From contig RHLJ01000003.1 in assembly GCA_003712055.1 (NCBI GenBank), positions 463,999 to 527,998 on the forward strand: a DNA stretch of 64,000 nucleotides, given 5' to 3'. Under the pieces are notes generated by a model, which had not been told where the DNA came from, did no database searches, and was given only the letters and a program-made list of their open reading frames with translations. The translations under genes were made by a program, and so were the position numbers. This DNA comes from Balneola sp. (GTDB lineage Bacteria > Bacteroidota > Rhodothermia > Balneolales > Balneolaceae). This document shows positions 42,881 to 50,344 of this stretch, piece by piece; within the stretch, counting starts at the first letter, position 1, and the number at the start of each line of letters is the position of its first letter.

Positions 42881-43225
42881 TTAAGAAATATTGAGTTCTG
42901 GTTTCAATCCCCAAAGTTTGCCCATTGTGGCATGTGCACTAAACCAATGCTCACGTTCTATGGCTATTTCTTCTATTCCCTTTTCAGTTATGGAATAGTA
43001 TTTCCTATGTCGGCCTTCTTCTGAAAGAACCCACTCTGATTGTATAAGGCCGTCCTTTTCCAATCTCTTCAGAATTGGATAAAGCATTCCATCTGACCAT
43101 TCCATTGCACCACCAGATAGCTCTTTTACTTTTTGTGTGATTGCATAGCCGTAGCTCTTCTCTCTTTTAAGAATGCACAGTATTAATGGCTTTGATGAAG
43201 CTGCTACAAGGGATTTTGAAAACAT
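42881..43225 (-). CDS. PadR-family transcriptional regulator
   Basis: A 114-residue winged-helix repressor: LILCILKREKSYGYAITQKV, then SDGMLYPILKRLEKDGLIQSEW (recognition helix and wing), and RHRKYYSITEKG. Short PadR proteins of this kind pair with permease genes and repress their own operon, as the gene order here suggests. The palindrome TATACATA...TATGTATA lies 22 bases upstream of the start codon and fits the PadR target pattern. Confidence 0.93.
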   Translation of the reverse strand: MFSKSLVAASSKPLILCILKREKSYGYAITQKVKELSGGAMEWSDGMLYPILKRLEKDGLIQSEWVLSEEGRHRKYYSITEKGIEEIAIEREHWFSAHATMGKLWGLKPELNIS

Positions 43226-43246
43226 AGGAAATACTTTAAGATTCGA

Positions 43247-43269
43247 TATACATATATTATCTATGTATA
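43247..43269. promoter_or_regulatory. Probable PadR operator upstream of the padR-permease operon
   Basis: An 8-base inverted repeat TATACATA and TATGTATA with a 7-base spacer (ATACAT-N9-ATGTAT pattern) lies between the PadR start and upstream sequence. PadR-family proteins often bind such A/T-rich ATGTAT repeats, so autoregulation is likely. Confidence 0.55.
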
Positions 43270-43351
43270 CAGAACAAAGATATATTTCCTACTACAAAAT
43301 CATACTGTTTAAAAAAGTTTTTACAAGAAAAGGAGCAGAAGCCGATTAATA

Positions 43352-44434
43352 CTAATCAGCAACTACCTTAAAAATTCCCTGGCCTACAACTCCTATATAG
43401 ATATTGCCATCAGGGCCTTCTTCAACGCTTCGAACTCTTCCGATTCCCTCCAGAACTTTTTCTATTCCGGTTACCGAATCGCCGTCCAGTTTAAGAAGCT
43501 CTACATTGTTGAACTTTAGAGAACCGACTAAAAGATGTCCTTTCCATTCCGGGTAATTATCACTGGTTACAAAGGCCATTCCGGATGGAGCAATAGAAGG
43601 AACCCAGTAGTTAATTGGAGACTCCATCCCTTCTCGTTCTGTTCCTTCTGCAAAAGAAGATCCGCTATAGTTTATCCCATAGCTTAGAATTGGCCACCCA
43701 TAATTTTTTCCTGGATGTATAATGTTCAATTCATCTCCTCCTCTTGGACCGTGTTCATGCGTCCAGATTACCCCGGTAGCTGGGTTCATTGCCATTCCTT
43801 GTGGATTTCTGTGACCATAAGAATAGGTAGCTTCTACCGAATTGTCTGATCCTACAAAAGGATTATCGGATGGCACTGTTCCATTATCCATTAACCGATA
43901 AACTTTTCCCCCATCTTTGGAAAGGTCCTGGGGTAAATCATCTCGATAGCCACGATCGCCAATTGTGAAGAATAAATACCCATCATTATCAAACTCGATC
44001 CTACCCCCATAATGAACTCCGCGATTTGAATTAGGATCTGCTTTGTAAATAGTTTCCATATCAGTAAGTGCGTTACCATCTAGCCTAGCCCGTACGATTT
44101 TTGTACTCGCATTTCTGCCTTCACTGAAAGAATAGGCCAAATAAATCCATCCATTATCCGCATAGTTTGGGTGGACTCTCACGTCTAGTAGCCCTCCCTG
44201 GCGTTGAGCTAATATATCATCGGGTAAACCTGCAATTGTTTCGTCTTGTAGTTCACCATCCTTAACCAGGTAGAGCTCTCCACTCCGGTCAGTAACCAGC
44301 ATATCTCCATTAGGTAGCCAGTCCATCCCCCAGGGAGTCTGAATACCTTCAACATATAATTCATAGGAATACTGAGCCTGGCTTTGATTTACGATGAGTC
44401 CTAAGAGTAGTAGTGGGAGTAGTATTTTTTTCAT
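43352..44434 (-). CDS. PQQ-dependent sugar dehydrogenase (Hhip/aldose dehydrogenase type)
   Basis: Signal peptide (QSQAQY cleavage), then a six-bladed beta propeller. Motifs GMDWLPNGDMLVTDRSG, GGLLDVRVHP, YSYGHRNPQGMA and WTHEHGPRGGDELN (the PQQ-binding region) are typical, and the SIAPSGMAF strand follows. 360 residues. Oxidises aldose sugars in the periplasm with PQQ, if PQQ is made or taken up. No PQQ genes are in view. Monocistronic. Confidence 0.93.
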   Translation of the reverse strand: MKKILLPLLLLGLIVNQSQAQYSYELYVEGIQTPWGMDWLPNGDMLVTDRSGELYLVKDGELQDETIAGLPDDILAQRQGGLLDVRVHPNYADNGWIYLAYSFSEGRNASTKIVRARLDGNALTDMETIYKADPNSNRGVHYGGRIEFDNDGYLFFTIGDRGYRDDLPQDLSKDGGKVYRLMDNGTVPSDNPFVGSDNSVEATYSYGHRNPQGMAMNPATGVIWTHEHGPRGGDELNIIHPGKNYGWPILSYGINYSGSSFAEGTEREGMESPINYWVPSIAPSGMAFVTSDNYPEWKGHLLVGSLKFNNVELLKLDGDSVTGIEKVLEGIGRVRSVEEGPDGNIYIGVVGQGIFKVVAD

Positions 44435-44460
44435 AGCGGTGATACGGTTTTTAGGGTATT

Positions 44461-44539
44461 GTCATTTCGAGCGGAGCGGGAAAACTAAAATCTTTCTTTC
44501 ACTGCAACCATTAGATTTCTCCCTTTCGGTCGAAATGAC
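44461..44539. repeat. Dispersed GTCATTTCGA...TCGAAATGAC inverted-repeat element
   Basis: Begins GTCATTTCGAGCGGAGCGGG and ends CTTTCGGTCGAAATGAC, with an internal CTAAAATCT...AGATTTCTCC pair. A third flavour of the GTCAT...ATGAC class, in the gap between purU and the sugar dehydrogenase. Confidence 0.75.
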
Positions 44540-44550
44540 TAATAAAAAAT

Positions 44551-45414
44551 TTAGTTGAAAATAATAGTTCGGTTGTCCGTTACCAATGTCTTTCTTTCAA
44601 TATGTTTCCAAACAGCGCGGGAAAGCACAATCGTTTCCAGATCACGACCTTTTCTTACTAAACTTGGCACGTCATCTCTGTGGGTAACATGTACTATTTC
44701 CTGTTCAATAATCGGACCTTCATCCAAATCTTCGGTTACATAGTGACTGGTGGCCCCAATAATTTTCACCCCTCGTTCATGAGCAGAGTGGTAAGGCCTG
44801 GCACCCGGAAAAGCTGGTAAAAAGGAGTGATGGATATTGATAATCCTGTTTCTGAATTGATCAATAAAATTACCTGAAAGGATTTGCATATACCTGGCCA
44901 GAACCACCAAATCAATACCATTTTCTTTTAAAAGTTCTAGCTGGACTGCTTCTTGTTCGGCCTTGTTTTCTTTTGATATTGGAAGATGATAAAACTGAAT
45001 ACCAAACTTCTCTGCCGTTTCACTGGCTTGCTCGTGATTGCTGATAATTAGCGGGATTTCAACTTTCCATTCCCCGCTTTGCCATCTGGCAAGGATATCG
45101 AATAAACAATGCTGCTGCCGGGATACAAATAACGCTACTCGAGGTGTTTGATCTGCGAAATATAATTCCCATTTCATTTCAAATGGGTCACCTATTTCTT
45201 TGTTAAAACTCGATCTGATCTCTTCTCTCTCAAGATCAAAATGCTCCAAATCCCAGGATACCCTCATATAAAACTTCTGCTTTTCAGAATCTGTGTGCTG
45301 GTCCAAATCCAGAATATTTCCTTTGTGATCTAAAATATATTGGGTTACCGCAGCGATAATGCCCGGTTTGTCTTCACAATGGATTAAGAGAATAGCTTCG
45401 TTTTGAAAGCTCAT
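44551..45414 (-). CDS. purU: Formyltetrahydrofolate deformylase
   Basis: Releases formate from 10-formyltetrahydrofolate. The N-terminal ACT domain is visible (ILLIHCEDKPGIIAAVTQYI), and the catalytic domain has LVVLARYMQILSG, NIHHSFLPAFPGARPYHSAH and GATSHYVTEDLDEGPIIEQE, matching GART/PurU. 287 residues. The start overlaps the stop of the thioredoxin gene by one base (TAATG). Confidence 0.96.
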   Translation of the reverse strand: MSFQNEAILLIHCEDKPGIIAAVTQYILDHKGNILDLDQHTDSEKQKFYMRVSWDLEHFDLEREEIRSSFNKEIGDPFEMKWELYFADQTPRVALFVSRQQHCLFDILARWQSGEWKVEIPLIISNHEQASETAEKFGIQFYHLPISKENKAEQEAVQLELLKENGIDLVVLARYMQILSGNFIDQFRNRIINIHHSFLPAFPGARPYHSAHERGVKIIGATSHYVTEDLDEGPIIEQEIVHVTHRDDVPSLVRKGRDLETIVLSRAVWKHIERKTLVTDNRTIIFN

Positions 45415-45869
45415 TAGTATAAAAATTGACGAAGCTCGTCCACATTCATAAAACCTGTTCGCTGCTTAACCTGGTTTCCATCTGCATCCAGAATTAGCGT
45501 TCCAGGAAATACATAAATCCCCTGGCCTTGGGCCCATTCCCTCGCCATTACCTGCTGTCCGTTAAAGGTGATAAGCTCCTCAGAATTGCCATCTACTTTA
45601 GCAGGAATATATCCTGCATCAAGCACCGCTCGCACTGTTGAATCAGGGTACACTTCTCTTTCCATAGCCCGGCAATATTTACAGCCTACTTCATAAACAT
45701 CTACTAAGATTAATTTTCCAGTTTCCCTGGCTTCTTCTTGCGCAGTAGCTAATGTCCTCCAGGCGGGGGCATTATCAATTTCGATGGGAGCTGTACTTCT
45801 TAGTGCATTAAAAAGAAAAACTCCTATAAAGGCAGTTATTACAGCGGTGATAATAGTTTTTTTCTTCAT
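45414..45869 (-). CDS. Membrane-anchored thioredoxin-fold protein
   Basis: N-terminal membrane helix (residues 4-24, IITAVITAFIGVFLFNAL), then a thioredoxin-like domain with redox motif EVGCKYCRAMEREV (C-K-Y-C), a K-V-D-G strand, and GTLILDADGN near the C-terminus. The CxYC group includes DsbD-like and cytochrome-maturation helpers. It lies directly before purU and overlaps its start; the biological link is unclear. Confidence 0.85.
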   Translation of the reverse strand: MKKKTIITAVITAFIGVFLFNALRSTAPIEIDNAPAWRTLATAQEEARETGKLILVDVYEVGCKYCRAMEREVYPDSTVRAVLDAGYIPAKVDGNSEELITFNGQQVMAREWAQGQGIYVFPGTLILDADGNQVKQRTGFMNVDELRQFLY

Positions 45870-45946
45870 GAAGATTCTTTCTCTTGTAGAATTCTTACCC
45901 GGTAAAAATACTATCTTTGACGTTGCTAAACGAACTTTATTTCATC

Positions 45947-46147
45947 ATGGCAGAGCCTATAGACTCTTACAAACTAGGTGCTATCAGAGTTACCGTTACT
46001 CCAACCGAACGACCCAACAAATTGCTTATTGAATGCTTTGATGGAGAATTTAAATCCTCATTTACTGTGAGCGAATATGAATTCACCAATTATCGAAGAT
46101 TGATGAATCAGCGCATCACAGAAGCTTATGCTAAGGAACGGGATTAA
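45947..46147 (+). CDS. Hypothetical small protein
   Basis: Not recognised. From the ATG at 45947 it is 66 residues, with an alternating strand pattern (IRVTVTPTERPNKLLIECFDG, FKSSFTVSEYEF) and a helical charged tail. An upstream in-frame extension to 45917 is possible but begins in the promoter region of the divergent thioredoxin gene. Its stop overlaps the convergent Pycsar-effector-like gene by the tetranucleotide TTAA. Confidence 0.65.
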   Translation: MAEPIDSYKLGAIRVTVTPTERPNKLLIECFDGEFKSSFTVSEYEFTNYRRLMNQRITEAYAKERD

Positions 46148-46716
46148 GAAGTTACCAGCGCGAAAACTACGATAAAGCTTAGTACCGAAAGGATAAGCCC
46201 AAACATGAATATGTTATAAGAAGCTCTAAGGAGTTTGTATTTCTTGGCAAGCACAACTCCCAGTCCATGCACATCTCGAGCCATATTATCATAAAGCCGC
46301 TTGCTATCCTGCATCAACTCCTCCATTCCTTCCACATACTCTTCACGCTCCATGGTGTAGAAATTTCCAAAGAAAAGGATATTAGCCCTATTGGCTCGGA
46401 CATCTTCAAGGGTAACTACCTCTTTACTAACCCTTGGCCGAGCAGATAACACTGCATAAACCATAGAGCCCAGACAGGTCATCAGCAATATTGCTGTGGG
46501 GATGAGCAGCCATGGGTTAGAATCTATCTTAGGAGATATGGAGGCAATCACAATGGAAATAATTATCCCATTGATACTGATCATGATATTGGATTTGTTA
46601 TCCGCTATCCCGCTCAAATCCATATGAGTTCGATAGCTGGTGCGGAACATATCTGAGATGCCCCGTTTTACCGATCCTAGTTTTTTCTTTTTGGGAGGTT
46701 TAACGCTTTCGCTCAT
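46144..46716 (-). CDS. Pycsar effector-like (DUF5706/PycTM) membrane protein
   Basis: Residues 25-55 contain RTSYRTHMDLSGIADNKSNIMISINGIIISI, matching the conserved segment at the start of the Pycsar transmembrane effector domain (R-x-N-x-x-L-S-x-I-A-D-x-K-S-N-x-x-x-S-I-N). Predicted membrane segments lie at about 45-65, 70-92 and 165-188. Pycsar effectors kill infected cells when a cyclic pyrimidine nucleotide is made. Here no cyclase and no HD domain is adjacent, so this is an orphan copy. Not proven to be a defence protein. Confidence 0.72.
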   Translation of the reverse strand: MSESVKPPKKKKLGSVKRGISDMFRTSYRTHMDLSGIADNKSNIMISINGIIISIVIASISPKIDSNPWLLIPTAILLMTCLGSMVYAVLSARPRVSKEVVTLEDVRANRANILFFGNFYTMEREEYVEGMEELMQDSKRLYDNMARDVHGLGVVLAKKYKLLRASYNIFMFGLILSVLSFIVVFALVTS

Positions 46717-46773
46717 TTTCTTATCAAATTTCCGTGAATATAGATATTTACTTGGTAACTAGGGTATTTATTA

Positions 46774-46904
46774 GTCATCCCGCACTTGATACTGAATCAA
46801 GTTCAGCACAGGTTGCGGGATCTGTAAAGAAATCAACGGTGATGAAATTTTATTTAGATCAGCGCTTCTCGTATTACAGATCCCGGGTCTGGGCCCGGGA
46901 TGAC
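46774..46904. repeat. Dispersed GTCAT...ATGAC inverted-repeat element (copy 5)
   Basis: Long arm at the left (GTCATCCCGCACTTGATACT, followed by the hairpin-bearing GAATCAAGTTCAGCACAGGT and GCGGGATCTGT), and GGGCCCGGGATGAC at the right. Similar over most of its length to copy 6 (52383). It lies 34 bases before the operator of the tyrosine operon and occupies part of the 303-base gap upstream of hmgA. Confidence 0.85.
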
Positions 46905-46937
46905 CTAAAAAAAGAAGAACTATCAATCGGAAAAACT

Positions 46938-46953
46938 AGTTGTCATAACAACT
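46938..46953. promoter_or_regulatory. Operator-like palindrome upstream of hmgA
   Basis: AGTTGTCATAACAACT, arms AGTTGT/ACAACT around a 4-base centre, followed by TTTTTTAACAGCGA. The same site, with the same TTTAACAG-like tail, precedes hppD at 60217-60234. The shared site suggests a common regulator for the tyrosine pathway. Confidence 0.65.
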
Positions 46954-47019
46954 TTTTTAACAGCGATAAAAGCTGGAATTGTCTATCATTCAGCAACGCC
47001 AAACCAACATTTTAGCACC

Positions 47020-48180
47020 ATGCCTATTTATCATCGTCTTGGGAAAATTCCTCAAAAAAGGCATACCCAATTCAGGAAACCTGATGGGAATTTATATTAC
47101 GAACAACTTTTTGGTACCATCGGTTTTGACGGGATGTCTACCCTTTCCTACCACGTCCATCGGCCAACTATGGTACAGGAAGTAGGCGCTCCTATTGATG
47201 TTGCCCCGAAAGTTGCTGTTCCAAATAACATGAAATCCATGATGCTTAAAGGCCTGGATATTACCCCAAAAGATGACTATCTGGAAAGCAGGGAGGCTAT
47301 ACTCACCAACAGCGATGTAACACTTCACCTGGCAGCCCCAAAACAATCTTTGACGGAGTATTACTATAAAAATACCGACGCCGATGAACTCATTTTCATC
47401 CATAGAGGAAGCGGTACATTGCGTACTTTTATCGGCAACATCGATTTTGAGCCCGGTGATTACATGCTCATTCCAAGAGGAATAATTTATCAAATCCGAT
47501 TTGATAGCGAGGAAAACCGACATTTCATTACCGAATCAAGGGTGCCTATTTATTCTCCAAAAAGATACCGAAACTGGTTTGGCCAATACCTGGAGCATTC
47601 ACCATACTGCGAGCGGGACTTAAAACTCCCCACTGAGTTGGAAACCCATGATGAGACTGGTGAGTTTTTGATGAAAATCAAAAAAGGAGATATGATCCAT
47701 CAACTAACTTATGCTTCTCATCCTTTTGATGTAATTGGATGGGATGGATACAATTTCCCATATGGATTCTCTATTAAGAATTTTGAACCGATTACAGGTC
47801 GCGTTCATCAACCACCTCCAGTACATCAAACCTTCGAGACTTCGGCTTTTGTAGTTTGCTCTTTTGTGCCAAGACTATATGACTATCATCCACAATCTAT
47901 CCCAGCTCCTTACAATCACTCCAACATCGATTCGGATGAAGTAATTTATTATGTTGATGGTGATTTCATGAGCAGGAAACATGTGGAACAAGGCTTTATT
48001 TCTTTACACCCTGCCGGAATACCTCATGGACCACATCCTGGTGCTTATGAAGGAAGTATTGGCAAAAAGGAAACCAAAGAATGGGCAGTTATGGTTGATA
48101 CCTTCAAACCATTAATGGTCACACAAAATGCTCTCGATATTGATGACGGTACATACTATCAGTCTTGGTTAGAACACTAA
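47020..48180 (+). CDS. hmgA: Homogentisate 1,2-dioxygenase
   Basis: Opens the homogentisate ring in tyrosine degradation. The C-terminal iron site is intact: His in PPPVHQTFETSAFVVCSFVPR, His and Glu in APYNHSNIDSDEVIYYVDG, and His in SLHPAGIPHGPHPG. The N-terminal beta domain has FIHRGSGTLRTFIGN and PGDYMLIPRG. At 386 residues it is shorter than the 430-residue human type but typical of this phylum. The ATG follows a palindromic operator by 66 bases. It is the first gene of an operon with fahA, a flavin reductase-like gene and acetoacetate-CoA ligase. Confidence 0.94.
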   Translation: MPIYHRLGKIPQKRHTQFRKPDGNLYYEQLFGTIGFDGMSTLSYHVHRPTMVQEVGAPIDVAPKVAVPNNMKSMMLKGLDITPKDDYLESREAILTNSDVTLHLAAPKQSLTEYYYKNTDADELIFIHRGSGTLRTFIGNIDFEPGDYMLIPRGIIYQIRFDSEENRHFITESRVPIYSPKRYRNWFGQYLEHSPYCERDLKLPTELETHDETGEFLMKIKKGDMIHQLTYASHPFDVIGWDGYNFPYGFSIKNFEPITGRVHQPPPVHQTFETSAFVVCSFVPRLYDYHPQSIPAPYNHSNIDSDEVIYYVDGDFMSRKHVEQGFISLHPAGIPHGPHPGAYEGSIGKKETKEWAVMVDTFKPLMVTQNALDIDDGTYYQSWLEH

Positions 48181-48200
48181 TTTTCTAAGTATTTAAAAGA

Positions 48201-49445
48201 ATGTCAGAAGCGCTTAAACCCTGGATTAAAATCCCGGAAGACTCAGATTTTTCAATTCATAATCTCCCTTTTGGAATATTCTCAACCAGTGACCTTTCTA
48301 AACGGGTTGGAGTAGCTGTTGGAAATTATGTATTGAGCCTGAATTCTGCCTATTCACTTCGACTATTTCGGTCTCTAAATTTGGACAGTGATACTTTAGT
48401 TAATGAGTATCTGAATGATTTCATCGATCAAGGAAAAGAGGTTACTAACGGTGTTCGTGCTATTTTAAGAGAACATTTATGTGATGAATCTTCGCCACTG
48501 TTCAAGTCCTTTCCCTTTATCCCAATGGAAGAAGTAACGATGCATCTTCCCATTAGAGTGGGAGACTACACAGACTTTTATTCGAGCATAGAGCACGCTA
48601 CCAATGTTGGGAAAATGTTCCGGGATCCGGAGAATGCACTTCTACCAAACTGGAAACACTTACCCGTTGGGTACCACGGTAGGGCTTCTTCAATTGTTGT
48701 TTCAGGTGTAGATATTCATCGACCAAAAGGTCAAACTAAACCTCCTGAAGGCGCACCCGTTTATGGCCCTTCTCAGCGTATGGATTTTGAACTGGAAATG
48801 GGATTTGTGATCGGGAAAAACTCAGACATAGGTGATTCCATTTCAACCGATCAGGCTGAAGATTATATTTTTGGGATGGTGCTATTTAATGACTGGTCAG
48901 CAAGAGATATTCAAAAATGGGAATATGTCCCTTTAGGTCCATTCCTTGGTAAAAACTTCGCCTCATCAGTTTCTCCATGGATAGTTCCTCTGGAAGCTCT
49001 TGACACTTTTCGGGTAGATGGCCCCGACCAGGATCCGAAAGTGCTTCCTTACCTGGAGTATTCAGGACAAAAGAATTACGATATCAACCTCGAGGTGCAA
49101 ATCCGCTCTGAAAATGCTGACAGTCCAACCTCGGTATCTAACTCCAATTTCAAGTACATGTATTGGAATATGGCTCAGCAGTTGGCACATCATACCGTAA
49201 ATGGTTGCAATGTAGCGGTTGGGGATGTTATGGCTTCAGGAACTATTTCCGGACAAGATCCCTCCTCCTTTGGCTCAATGCTTGAATTGTCCTGGGCGGG
49301 ATCAAAATCTGTTACTCTGAATAATGGTGAAGAACGAAAATTCCTTAAGGACGGTGATACGGTTATTATGAAAGGATATGCCGAAAAAGATGGTATTCGT
49401 GTTGGCTTTGGTGAAGTCCGATCTAAACTATTACCTGCTAAATAA
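48201..49445 (+). CDS. fahA: Fumarylacetoacetase
   Basis: Hydrolyses fumarylacetoacetate to fumarate and acetoacetate. The N-terminal FAA domain (PEDSDFSIHNLPFGIFS) and the hydrolase domain with metal residues in DYTDFYSSIEHATNVG, GYHGRASSIVVSG, MDFELEMGFVIG and NDWSARDIQKWEYVPLGPFLGKNF are all present. 414 residues. It lies 20 bases after hmgA. Its stop overlaps the next ATG by one base (TAATG). Confidence 0.97.
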   Translation: MSEALKPWIKIPEDSDFSIHNLPFGIFSTSDLSKRVGVAVGNYVLSLNSAYSLRLFRSLNLDSDTLVNEYLNDFIDQGKEVTNGVRAILREHLCDESSPLFKSFPFIPMEEVTMHLPIRVGDYTDFYSSIEHATNVGKMFRDPENALLPNWKHLPVGYHGRASSIVVSGVDIHRPKGQTKPPEGAPVYGPSQRMDFELEMGFVIGKNSDIGDSISTDQAEDYIFGMVLFNDWSARDIQKWEYVPLGPFLGKNFASSVSPWIVPLEALDTFRVDGPDQDPKVLPYLEYSGQKNYDINLEVQIRSENADSPTSVSNSNFKYMYWNMAQQLAHHTVNGCNVAVGDVMASGTISGQDPSSFGSMLELSWAGSKSVTLNNGEERKFLKDGDTVIMKGYAEKDGIRVGFGEVRSKLLPAK

Positions 49446-50344
49446 TGGGTTCGGTAAAGTCATTTGATCCTTATGACATAAGCATTCCTGAAAGACAGGG
49501 AATCTTAACCGCTGCTATCGGACCTCGCCCCATATGTTTTGCAAGCACTGTTGACATAGAGGGGAATGTAAACCTCAGTCCATACAGCTTCTTCAATGCC
49601 TTTTCTAATAACCCTCCGATTCTGGTTTTTTCGCCGTCAAGAAGAGGGAGAGATGGTACCACTAAGCACACCTATGAGAATATTAAGGAAGTACCCGAGG
49701 TTTGCATCAATATTGTGAACTATCCCATGGTAGAGCAAATGTCGCTTTCAAGTACGGAATATGGAAAGGGTGTAAATGAATTTTTGAAAGCTGGTTTTAC
49801 GGAGGTTGCTTCCGAAACCATCAAACCACCACGAGTGAAAGAAAGTCCGGTTTCTTTTGAATGTACCGTTGATCAGGTGATTGAATTGGGTTCAGAAGGT
49901 GGGGCAGGTAATTTAGTGCTGGCGCGCATACAACGCATTCATCTTAATACCGAGTTTTTAAACGAAGAAGGAAAACTGGACAACGCTAAGCTGGATCTGG
50001 TTGGTAGGATGGGTGCCAACTGGTATACCAGAGCAAATACCGATTCACTGTTTGAAATTCCCAAACCTCTTTTAACAAAAGGGATTGGTGTAGATCAACT
50101 GCCTAAACATGTCCGGGAAAGTGAAGTGTTATCAGCAAACAACTTGGGTAGACTCGGAAATATTGAACAATTACCATCACAGGAAAGCATTATTGAAGCC
50201 AGGACATTTCGGACGGTTGCGATGGCTTATACCAAGTTCGAAGGAGAAGAATTAAGGAATGAGGTTCACCGCCTCGCAAAAATTGAAATCGAAGCGGGCA
50301 ATGCGGAAAAAGCTTTAACATTATTGTGCACGTTGAATGGGTAA
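49445..50344 (+). CDS. Flavin reductase-like (FMN-binding split-barrel) protein
   Basis: N-terminal split-barrel FMN-binding fold: ILTAAIGPRPICFASTVD, VNLSPYSFFNAFSNNPPILVFSPSR, CINIVNYPMVEQMSLSS, with residues typical of flavin reductase-domain proteins. The C-terminal 90 residues are helical and not recognised. This gene sits between fahA and the ligase in a tightly coupled operon (overlaps on both sides), so it should act in homogentisate breakdown, but no such step is established. See the finding on the missing isomerase. Confidence 0.83.
   Translation: MGSVKSFDPYDISIPERQGILTAAIGPRPICFASTVDIEGNVNLSPYSFFNAFSNNPPILVFSPSRRGRDGTTKHTYENIKEVPEVCINIVNYPMVEQMSLSSTEYGKGVNEFLKAGFTEVASETIKPPRVKESPVSFECTVDQVIELGSEGGAGNLVLARIQRIHLNTEFLNEEGKLDNAKLDLVGRMGANWYTRANTDSLFEIPKPLLTKGIGVDQLPKHVRESEVLSANNLGRLGNIEQLPSQESIIEARTFRTVAMAYTKFEGEELRNEVHRLAKIEIEAGNAEKALTLLCTLNG

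Noticed and set aside
46734..47015. Plus-strand 93-codon ORF upstream of hmgA
   Set aside because: It spans a GTCAT element and the operator and has no family-like sequence; treated as chance.
46144..48180. Defence island built around the Pycsar-like effector
   Set aside because: The neighbours are metabolic genes and repeats, with no cyclase or other defence family.
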